Shown: positions 24,601 to 36,600 of the stretch, one piece after another
How positions within the stretch are numbered: the first letter of the stretch is position 1
Layout: the number at the start of each line of letters is the position of its first letter
From: Bacillota bacterium
Lineage (GTDB): Bacteria; Bacillota; Clostridia; Acetivibrionales; DTU013
Assembly (NCBI GenBank): GCA_023435925.1
Contig: JAEZLF010000105.1
Location: 1 to 40,869 of the forward strand
Direction of reading: 5' to 3'
DNA length: 40,869 bases
Notes under the pieces: generated by a model
Databases searched by the model: none
Told to the model about the DNA's origin: nothing
The model's input: only the letters and a program-made list of their open reading frames with translations
Made by a program: the position numbers and the translations under genes

Positions 24601-27600
24601 GAAGACACCATCTATGCATCCTCGAGGCCGTTCACTTTTGTAATCGTGAACGAAGAGCTGTCCGGCCCCAATGATATAACTGTGCAGCTTGAAAATACTC
24701 AGATTGCCGGTACCGTTTTGAATATCTACAGCGGTTTGCCGGTAAATGTCGGCAATGTGGATGTCTTTGACAATTCCTCTGAACGCAGATGGTTGACAAG
24801 CGCAAACGTATTTTCCAATGGCACCTTCAGAATCGGCGGTTTGGATACAGGTTCCTACTGGCTCAAGGCGTATCCTTCCGACGGATTGTGGATGATGTCC
24901 TCCGATATGCAGCAGGTAACGGTAACGGCGGGCGTGGCAAATACCGTTTTGACCCTAAACGCACCACAGATAACCGGTGAGGTGAAAGATGCGGATGGTA
25001 ACGCATTGAGGGGCGATCAGTATTACGTGCACGTAAGGCCTATCAACGGCGACAACTGGAACGCTGAATGGCGTTCCAATGACGGCTATTATGTTGCCGG
25101 AAACTTAACGCCCGGAAGATATGGTATCCGTATTGCTCCGAATGGAGACAGTAGTTTTACACAATCCTTCGAATCGGAGTTTATTGTTACCTCGGGAACG
25201 ACAGAGACCGCTATCGTTCCTCTTGAGCTGACAAGGCCGCAGTTTGCCGGCAGTGTAGTTGCACCGGATGGAACGACGCTTGTTACCTCAGGTAATGTTG
25301 ATATCTTTGATTCCAATGAAAATTATCTAACGAATGCAAATATCAGATCCGATGACGGTACATACAAGATAGGCGGGTTGGATGACGGCGAATATTACAT
25401 ATCGGCCAATCCCGACAGGAACAATCCGGAGTATAATGAATATGACTCATCCGATAAGGTGCGCGTGGAAATATTGGATGGAAAATGTACAAGCCCGGAT
25501 GAAAACGGACGTATACTTGTTCTGCGGCAAAAGGCAGCCCGGTTGAAATTCGTTGACAACCTGGTAAAATGGGACGGATCATTTACAGCAAGGATCACCA
25601 ATGCAAGCAGAACGAACGATTGGGATTGGAGTAAAGTCCGTGCAGAAATAAAAAGCGGAAGCACTGTACTTTTGAATATAAGCCATTGTTATGAGGAGCA
25701 CCGGGATGGACAGTCCGATGAATGCGTCGTAAGAATGGATCAGTTCGATGACAAATCCCTGGCTTTCGGCAAATACACTCTGAAGCTGTATTATGATGAA
25801 CAGGAGCTCCCTGTCGAAGAAAACTGCGAATTCTCAGTTATATCCGGCGCTTATACGGATCCCGCAGTCGTTGTTCCGGAGCAATATAACGGCAAGGCAA
25901 TGTGGCTTGATGTTGGCAGCGATCCCAGGGAATATCCATGGAGTGAAGACGACCAGCTAACGGTCAGAATTACCTCGGAGCAGGATAACAGTGTAGTCAC
26001 GACTACATCTGCGATCATTAACGAAGATAACACATTATCTTTTCATCTGCCGTCTCTTCCTGACGAAAAAATACTTGAAGGAAGACAGTTTGTCGATGTT
26101 CTGAGAAACTACGGAACGCTGGAAGAACAACTGCTGGCTGTATGCTCATTCTCTGTGGGAGTTAGCCACATTGAAAAAGTCAAGGTAAGAGAGGGCATAT
26201 CAGAACTCATTATTGCAGGCAGCTATCTGGATTACTTCATGAACAGTCCCTGCATTGAGATTTATCAGGACGGATCACTGATTACCAGAAGCGGCGACTG
26301 GTATAATTCATGGGGTAACATGTTATTCCATCTGCCTGTGAACCTATCCACCGGTGAGAATTATACGGTTAAGCTATACTCTAGGATAGAGGGGACGATG
26401 CGTGAGGCTGTTTTACCCAATAGCGGCGTATTCAGGGTCGTCCCGAGGCTGGACGGTGACGACACGGTTATAACGGGTCAGGCTCCCGGCGAGACCATTA
26501 CTATAAATGAGAGCGGTATTGCAGGATATCAGTGGTCTGCAGGACAGGACATCCAGGGATCCGTCAGCAACCCCGATCGCAGATTTATAGGTCATGTAAC
26601 GAAAACAAACGGACTTGTAGTAAATGAAAACAGTCTCGTATTTACAACGACGGAAAACATATTCGAGCAGGATACCCTATGGGAGGGCATTTATACAATT
26701 GATCTGTTCGACGATACCGGCATGCCCTTGGGTTATGCGCAATTCATTGTTGATGATACTGCTGCCGTGCTAAAAGGAACGGTCATTGGCACCGACGGTC
26801 AGCCCTCCGGTGGAGGATCTATACATATCAACAAGGAAAACGACGATTGGGGCAGAATGATACCCGTGGGTCAGAACGGAAAATTCTATTTCCGTGCCGA
26901 CGAAATGGAAAGGGGTGACGGCGACTATACATTCACAGCTAACCCGCCCGCTACCTCACCTGATTCACAGGGCAGAATTACCATTCAATTTTCGGAAGGC
27001 ACATTCCAGTTCAATGACGTACAGACGCATAACATCGTGATCGAGCTGAATGAGACACAGATCAAAGGTCATGTAAATGAAGGTTCATCACCGGCCAGGG
27101 GTGGAATGGTCTATCTTGACTTGAATAGTGGGGATAATGCTCATTATGAAGTGCCGGTTGATTTGAACGGAGATTACAAAATAGGCGGACTCGTGCCTGG
27201 AAGCTACAATATCAAGGCAAGGGCTTCCGATACTTCTGATTATCTGGTTTCCGACAACCAGGAGATTGCTCTTGGAGCTATGACAGAGGGATCTACACCA
27301 ATAATCAGATATCTTGACCTCAAGCTGCCGCAGCTGACAGGCTCGGCGCTGGACATCGGCTCCAACCCTCTGAGAGGCGACCGTTATTCGCTCAGGCTCC
27401 GTAACCTGGATCCGGATTCCGACGGCAATGCTTATTACGACGACAAGCGCGAGGACGGCCAATATAGTATTGGTGGCCTGAGGGAAGGTAAATACGGTAT
27501 CTCCCTTGAGCCCGGATTCCCGAATGCGGGAAAATCCTTCGAACAGGTATTTACCGTCGACAAGAACGGCAATGCATCTCCTGCCACAATAGACCTGAAG

Positions 27601-30600
27601 CTGGCAAATATAGAGCTGACCGGTACGGTGTATACCTCCTCAGCAAAGACGGCTATCTTCAATGAAGGGTATGTCGATGTATTCGACGGTTCTTGGAATT
27701 CGCAGCAGTACCTCACAACCGCAACGCTGGATGAGAATGGAAAGTTCAGTATTGGCGGGCTTCCAAGCGGAAGATACTGGATCAGGGCAGCTCTTCATGA
27801 CAGGTGGAAATATCCCGAGCTGTCCGCCTCCAAAACAGTAGAGGTTCAAATTAGTGAAGCAGGCGAACCGACAACAAAAGATTTGTTCCTTTGTGATACG
27901 GCACCGAGGATAAAGTGGATTAATGATACCGATCCCTGGTCTGAAAAGGTTCAAATCCGTCTTGCAAATATAGAGTCCAACGAATCATATAGCGGCATCG
28001 ATTTCAGAAAGATGAAGGCTGAAATACTGAATGCATCCGGTAGCCCGTTGAATCCTCCAATTGTTATCGAGGGTGAACAGAACTTCTGGAAGGACGGTAA
28101 TTATGATCAGTGGAAGAATGAAGGAGATATTTCGATATTCCTTGGCAACACAAGGTTGATGCCTGATAAATACAAGCTCAAGCTGACATACAATGGTATT
28201 GTGGTCGAGAATGAGGCGGCCGCTGGTGTCTTCGACGGGTTCATGTCCTGCTACCATCTCAATATCAACCCCTTTGACATCAGACCGGAGGCAACCGGTA
28301 GCAGGACGCTGGATGTCGGCCTGGATATGGACATGTCGGAGTATCCGTGGGATCAGGAAGATACACTGGTTATCAGGATGACGAAGCCTGATAAATCACA
28401 GATCAACCTGCCATGCGAAATAGCGCCGGATAAATCCGTCAGTACGGCTTTGCCTGCAGGAAACCTGCCGGAAGGAAGTTATCAGATGGAGCTCTACAAG
28501 GGTGACTCAGCTACCGGCGTTCTTATTGCCAGAAGCCAGCTGACGGTTGGATATCCTGAGATCACCGACATATATGATATGAATGAAGATGACAATGGTA
28601 TAACACTGGATGGCAGCAAGCTGTTAACATACCTTGACAAGCCGACAAAGGTAAAGGTCTTCAATTCGGAAAATAATCTTGTTGCTCAAAGCACAAATGT
28701 GCAGTTTATGTGGGGAAGGCTCGTCTATGACTTTGGTGATACAACATTGATCCCGGGAACTTATACGCTCAACATGACTTATGACGGAAATCCGGTAACC
28801 TTGCCGGAGGACGGACAATTCAACGTTGTCAACAAGCTGACGGCAAATCCTTCCTATGTGATAGCAAACACGGCCTCCACCGTTGTGACATTCACTCTCC
28901 GAAATGGCGGGTCTGCGCCGTGGTCATTGTCAGATACGCTGTTGGTTGAAATCAATCACCAGGATGGTTCGGGCAACCTTGTGACAGTGCCGGATACGGT
29001 TACTGCGACGACGATTGGAATAACCTTGCCGACACTGCATAATGAAGACAGGATCCATGTCAATATATATAAGGTTGATGGAGCCGGCGTAAGGAAATAT
29101 ATCGCTTACTCCAGCTTCGATGTGGCTCAGAATACCCAGGTCACAGGTGTGGTAAAGGACCCATCCGGTAATCCGATACCCGGCGCAAATGTTGTAGTCT
29201 GTATCGATAATGAGAATGAGGACTATGTGGCAGACTTCAATACCGATGACAGCGGAAAATATGCCATCTATGGGATCGAGCCGGGCCGCTACATCATATT
29301 TGCAAAACCGCCGAAAGGCGAAATGATGCGTCCTTCCGAAAAGGCATACATCGAAATCGACGGCAGCGGGGCAGCTGTTCCATCCGTACAGGATCTGCAG
29401 CTAAAAGCGGCAAGAAAAATATCCGGTCGTGTGTCTTTGCCGGATGGAGAAACTGTTTCAGACGGTGCGATAAAGGTATGGATCGCTGCCTGGAATGACA
29501 ATGATACGCCGGATAACAATGATGACGATTCGGGATACGGAACGCAGCTTGTCATCGATGAGGGCAGCGAAGGCGTAGATTACACCATACTGGTGCCCGT
29601 CGACAATACGCGATACAGGCTGCAGCTTTGGTCCACCAATACCGGTTATATAGACGGAGGCGTTTACTACAACACATCGGGGACAGTGCTGACTGTAAAG
29701 GATGCGACAGTTTTCAGCGTAGAAGGCGCGGACAAATCCGGTATGGACATTACACTTGTCAAAGGAAATGCAATTTCAGGAACCATTTCACTGCCATCCG
29801 GAATCACTGCCAACAAAGACGGTGTAAGGGCAAATATTTATATAGAGAAAGATTTTGGCACGGCGGATCCTTATGATGATCTTACCTTTGAAAACCAGGT
29901 CTTTATCGAACCCGGACAGTACAGCGCTGAGTATAAGGTGGTTGTCCCTGCGGCATCCGGCTATATTTTCAGGTATGACCTTGATACTTCCATGAACAAC
30001 CTGTTGAGAACCGGATATTACAAATCGGGACTTGTATCAGCATACAAGCCACAGGATGCAACCCTGATTGATGCCGTAACGAACAAGCCCGGTATGAACA
30101 TCGCATTGCTGAAAGCCTTGACCATCACAGGTACGGTTACTTTACCTTCCGGTACGGCGGTGCCTTCAGAAGGTATGGATATGTGGATCGGCGCCGTTGC
30201 AGACCAGGGGACTGAGGATAACGGAGACGATTTTTCAGCGGGCGACAATATCCATTTCTCAGAGGGTCAGACATCAGCCGAATATACGATATCCGTACCG
30301 GATGCTGCTGAGACCTATTGGCTGAGACTCTATGGCGGCTCAAAGGTCGGGTGTACCGAAGGAGTATTCTACGGGAGTACAGGTATTTCCCACAATATTG
30401 CGGGTGCGTATAAATTTGGCATGAGCGGTGCAAACAGGACGGGAATGAACTTTAATCTGGTTAAGGGAAGAATGATCAGAGGAACCCTGGTTCTGCCGGA
30501 GGGAAAGGTTGCACCTGCAGGCGGCATAGAGTTTATTGTTTGGGCGATCCGAGACAACAATAACAATGATTATACCGATGATATCAGTACAGGCTGGGGA

Positions 30601-33600
30601 GAAGTAATCGCAGCCAATACAACCAGTGGCGCATTCGAGATGATAGTACCCGCAATGTCCGGGTTCAGGCTGCAGTATAATATTGATCCTTCCTATGGAT
30701 TTATGGGAGAAGGTTACTACACTACAGGCGGAACTACACTGGATCCGGCAAACGCTGAGCTTCTGGATATGACTGCAGGTGATAAAACCAATCTTGTCTT
30801 TGAAATGGTCAGTGCGAAGTACATTTCGGGAACGATAGCCCTGCCTTCCGGAGTAACCGCTCCGGACGGCGGTGCCGATTTGTGGATTGACCTCGGAGAC
30901 GAAAAGGTGATAAGCGACCCGGACGATGATTTTTGGACCGGCGCCAGCATCCACTTCGATGGAAACGCCACGTCCGCGGCATTCAAGATAGCCGTGCCCG
31001 AAAGCAATACCGGGTATGTTGTGCAGGTGCTGGACGGCGGTAAGATCGGCTGTGTGGATACCATGTTCTATACCACATCAGGCAGTGCCTTCCTGCTAAA
31101 TGACGCGGCCAAAGTAGATGTCAGCAGCGGAGATGCCAGCGGTATCAACATTATACTTGAGAAGGGACATCCAATATCAGGTATGGTTACTCTTCCGCAG
31201 GGTGTTACCGCTCCGGCCGGCGGTATTGATATAACAATCGCGGGAATCGTAGGGAGCAGTGACGGAGATTACAGAAAGGAAGTCCAGATTTTATCCAAAG
31301 TGGATATTGCGGCGGGAGCAACCAGCGCTGCTTATTCGATCCATGTTCCTGACAGGTCCGACATCAGGGTGATGTATGGGGTTTACAGTCCCGATTTCGA
31401 ACGAAGGGGCTATTACAAGACTTCCACTGAAACAACGCTGAATTATGATGAGGCGGCGCTTCTGGATGCTGCTGCGACAGGTTCTATAGAGGGAATCGAC
31501 CTGCACCTCCTGAACAAAGCTGATCCTGCATGTATCAATGCTGTCGTCGTGGCCACCGGTACAGCCATCAGGCTGGATTTCAGCAAGCCTCTCGCCAGGA
31601 ATACGACAGCAGCGGGCTTCACGGTTACGGTAGGAAGTGAAGCTTACGAAATCTCCGGAGCGGCGCTGAGCACCGGTAAAACATCACTGACGCTTCAGCT
31701 TAAGGATTACTTCATATATAAGGATTACAAAGACATACAGGTGGCTTATTCGGATACTGCAGGAATAAAAACGTATGACGGAGTTGTACTGCCGTCCTTT
31801 ACTGCTTCAGTAACCAACAGCAGTATCAGGGCATTCTCTGCTTCAGGTATTGCAAACAATGCACTTGTCAATCGTAATGTTGTACTCACTGTCAACTCTA
31901 CGGACGACGTCATAACCATCACTTCTGTGAAAAATACGGAAGCTGCGGTTGTAACTACCGAAAGCGGAACCAACACAATAACATTTGACAGCACCGGAGT
32001 TTACAGTGTGACAATAGCTGCATCGGGCAGAAAGAGCGGAACCAGCCTGAGCTTTGAGATCGACAAGATCCGTCCGGAAATTGAAATTCTAAATGTGCCG
32101 GATGTTGTTGAAAACAACCATGATGGGATCATACCGGCCATTACATTCAGTGGTGACGTTGCTTCCATGAGGGTGGTAACGTTAAATGGGCAGGTTTATG
32201 ACGGCAGCTTAATAAAGGGCGCCGGCTACTATGTGCTTACAGCTTCAGCAAAGGATGCAGCGGGCAACATCGCAACCGCTTCGAAAGCCTTTGAAATCAA
32301 ATGGGATACAAGTGCACCGGTAATCAGTGTCAATATCGCGAACGGAGAGATCCTGGGAAGCGATCCGACGTTGAATATAAGCCTTGCAGGTGGGAGCAAT
32401 GCAGCAAATTATACTTACACGGCAGCTCTTAAGAAACCAAACGGCAGTATTGTATCCTTTACAAGTGCCAATGTTCCGGCAATAACCGAGGAAGGCGTAT
32501 ACAGGCTCGAAATCAAGGCTTTGAATCCAAGCTACTCGGATATTACCAGCTCCAAAATCGTAGAATTCACATTGGACAAGTCTGCACCGGCCGTCTCGAT
32601 CAGTAATGTTACAAACAGCAACGGAAACAATTTCAACACAAGCGTTACTCCGGCGATCACCTTAACCGATACGGTTGCGTCACAGCAGCTTCTCACAAGT
32701 AATGCAACGATCACACTTACAAGGAATTCCAGCCCTGTGGCTTACAAACCGGGAGATACACTGTCAATCGACGGAAGCTATGTTCTGACTGCTTCGACGG
32801 TGGATGGCTTTGACCGTGCATCCAATACGGCCTCGGCTTCCTTTACAATAGACAGAACCAAGCCGGTAATTACAATAGCAGGTGCCCTGGACGGTTACAC
32901 CTATAAGGACCAGAATGTTATGGTATCAGCTGTCTCGGTTGACGGAACACTATCTGTCAAATGCAATGGAAGCTCACTGGCATTGACCGATGACAAATAC
33001 ACATTCACCGGAACTGCCGGAGAAATTGAAACTTACAAGCTTGTATTTACTTCTACGGATACGGCGGGCAACACAACCGAGCAGAAGCTTAGTTTCACAA
33101 TCGACAGGCTGCCTGTAAACATTGTCGTCGATGGAATTGCAGAGGGCCAGACGGTTAATTACAGCAAGGACATCAGCTTCTCCGTATATGAAGGCGACAC
33201 AGCTGTAACCGGCGCGACAGCCACCATAGACGGTGTGAACTTTGCAGGGGGAATGTATGGCGCAGAAGGCAGCCATACGCTGGTTGTCAAATATATCAGC
33301 GGATCAAATACCTATTTAAAGACCGTACATTTCACAATTGATAAGACAAAACCTGCGTTAAGCATAACGGGAATAGCTAAAAACGGTTCAAACGCAACAG
33401 GTGCGATCTACGCAAAGGCAGGGGATACCATCAAAGTCACAGCGAATGTCAGCGATCTGCATGGTGTCGGAGGGGTGACCTTCAGTGTAGGTACGGTGGC
33501 TTTGAAGATTCCGATGAAGAATACCTCCGGGTCGGTTTACGAAGGAGAATTCAAGGTTGAGAGCGGCAACTACGCAAATCAGAGTATCTCTGTCAATGCT

Positions 33601-36600
33601 GCAGATATTGCCGGCAACACTTCCTCAGCAGCCGGTCCGAATGTCAGCATATTCAATACCAAGCCTGTGGTAAGTCTGGCAACGGCACCTGCAGGACCCG
33701 ATGGAAATAACGGCATATTCAGGAGCACGACGATGAACCTGACTCTCAATGCGTCGGCGACAGATATCATATACTATTATTTCAATGGAGCTTCTGCGAA
33801 TGCAGTAGGGACCAAAGCACTCACACCGGTACAGGGTACAAACACTCTTGTATATTTTGCTATCGATGTTGCCGGTAACAAATCCGATGAAAAAGCATTC
33901 GTATTTGAATATGACAGTGTAAGGCCGTCCAATGTAATCGTTTCGCCGGCTCTGAATACGCTGGACAACAAGCAGTTGATAACCATTACAGGTTCGGTTC
34001 CAGGAGAGGGTGGAAAGACGGGCTCCAGAGTCCTACTGAAAAAGGCCGCAGAAGTAATAGCGCAGGCGGTAATCACCTCCTCAGGAACGTTCTCGCTGGA
34101 TGGGATAAGGCTGACGGAAGGCAATAACAGCTTTGAACTGATTTCAAAGGACACCGCAGGCAATGAAAGCGCAGCTGCAACCACAGTAACTACAAAACTG
34201 GACAGCACAGCGCCTGTGGTTAAAGTAGAAAAGGCAGAAAGAGACGATGTAACATATCATGTCGAAGTAATGGATGAGTCGGTTTCCCCAGCGGCAATTA
34301 AAGTAAAGTTTAACGGTGCGGATATTGCGGCAGATCAAATCATCGATAACGGTGCAATTTCAGGCGGTGAAAGGTATACGGTGACTGTGCCCGGCCAGAT
34401 GGAAGGAAGCAACACCTTGAATGTGCTTGTGGCGGACAGGGCAGGAAATGCAGGTGCCGGTTCATTTACCAGCACATATATACCGCCAAATGAAGAACAG
34501 CTGAATGTACCTGTCAATGACAATGCCACTATGGACATACCGGGAGATGCCTTCGAAGGTACCACAAGCGTCCAGATGCTGGTCAGGACGGTGAACGTGC
34601 AGGGGGCTGAAGAGTATAAACCGCTTTGTGCACCGATTTCATTTGAATTTACACAGGACGGCGTAAAAATTGAACCGGCCAGCGAACTTATTATAAGGAA
34701 TTTCATAGGAACAGGCTTGACAGGCGTCATGTTGATGCATATAACAAGCGGAGGCACAATCGAAGCTCCCATTTCCGCTGAAGAAACAACAAGCGGCGCT
34801 TTTGAAGAGAGTACCATGGAAACCTTTGAATCCGGCCACGCATATTACCTGAGCGATACCGGTTATCTGATATTCAAGACGAAGAGCTTCTCAACCTACC
34901 AGATTGTTCAGGATAATACTCCTCCGGTCATTGCGGTAACCACAGCAGACTTTGATATTAACAAGGCTGATGCCCTCACAGGTAAAAAAGCAATAGCAGG
35001 AACTCTCGACGATTCGACCGCCAGAGTTACGGAAGTGACGATCGATGGAACTGCCATTACATTAAGCGGAACGACGGGAGCGGCATTCAACATACCTCTG
35101 ACATTGACCGACGGTACGCATGAGGTCGTCCTGAAAGCTTCCGATACGATAGGAAATACTTCAAGCGTGACCAGGATTTATCGTGTCGATACTACAGCGC
35201 CGACGCTTTCGGTGACTGCTTCCGTTACGCAGACAAAGAGAAATACCGCAGATATCAATATAACGGTTGACGAAAATTCTGAAATAAAGATGAACGGCAG
35301 CTCCAAAGGATATTTTAATGGAAGCAATGTTATTGCATATGCTCTGGGACAGGGCGCGAATACTATCGAGGTTACGGCTACCGATGCGTTCGGCAATACT
35401 ACAATAGCACCTGTAATTACAATCGATATGGATTCAATAGCTCCTGAAATTTCCATAACAGGAATAAGCGATGGCGATGTATATGGAGGACCGAAAACGA
35501 TCACTGTCGATGTAACGGACCCGCACCTCTCCCAGACCACCATCAAAATGGATGGCACCCCTTATACACCGGCAACTTACAGCACGGAAGGCAGGCATAC
35601 GTTAACAGTGGATGCTGCCGATACGTTTGGCAACAGCGCATCGCAATCCATAACCTTTACGATTGACACAAGCGTACCGACTATTTCGGCGTCAGGTACG
35701 ACAAACGGCATCTTTAACACCGATAAGACAATTGTCATTACAGCAAGCAATGCCGACGAACTAAAGGTTACCAGGTCGACGGACGGCCAACCGGCTCAGA
35801 ACGTTACTGTTTCAACTTTAAGCGCGACGGTTGATCTTGATGCGGCTGCGAATATGGCACATACCTATGTCGTAAAAGCGACTGCTACCAAAATTGTCGA
35901 TGGACAGGTCAGAAGCGCAAGCTCAACATATTCGGTTACGATCGACAAGAAGGCTCCGGTCATAACTTCAACGACATCTACAGTGACGGAATCAAGCACC
36001 ATAAACATCATCGGTACTGTTGATGAAACGGTAGATCTATACCTTGACAATATATTGAAGAATCAGGATCTTCCCGCAGGTACGTTCACCTTTAGCGGAG
36101 TAGCACTTGAAATCGGAGACAACACATTTACCGTTAAAGCGGTAGATGCGGCTGGAAATGAAGCTACCAGGGACATCACTATAAGGAGAAATACACCGGC
36201 TCCGGTAATCGATCCGGGCACCGATGGCCCTGGCGGCGGTTCGACGCCGGTTGGCGGGGGAGCTGTCGGCGGAGCAGCGCCTGCACCTGCGACAACAGGC
36301 GGCGCAATACTTGCCCCACTTGGAAGAAAGAACAGCGGGGAGCTGAAGCCAGTTGACGAGCCAAACCCGGGAACGGCTGTAGATTCAGCAGAGAGTAAGG
36401 CCATTGGCACATCCGGCGGAACGGTTTCCACCTCCGGCGGAGCATTCGGGTTGAAAATACCGGCAGGTGCTGTCAGCGGCTCTGGTCATACCTTCAGACT
36501 GGTGGTATTCGAGATTGATCCGAAATCGCCTCTTGCACAGGAAGAACAAATCAAAGCGGGCACGATCAAGCTGGTATCCAAAGTCGTGGACTTCGGCACA

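Noticed and set aside
29416..31515. Regular spacing considered as a CRISPR-like or satellite array
   Set aside because: The spacing is in frame, sits inside a continuous coding sequence, and the repeats are protein-level modules with low DNA identity.
33777..34208. Long minus-strand open frames throughout the giant gene
   Set aside because: They are shadows caused by the Thr/Ser/Ala/Val-rich codons of the plus-strand protein; none has a ribosome site or domain.
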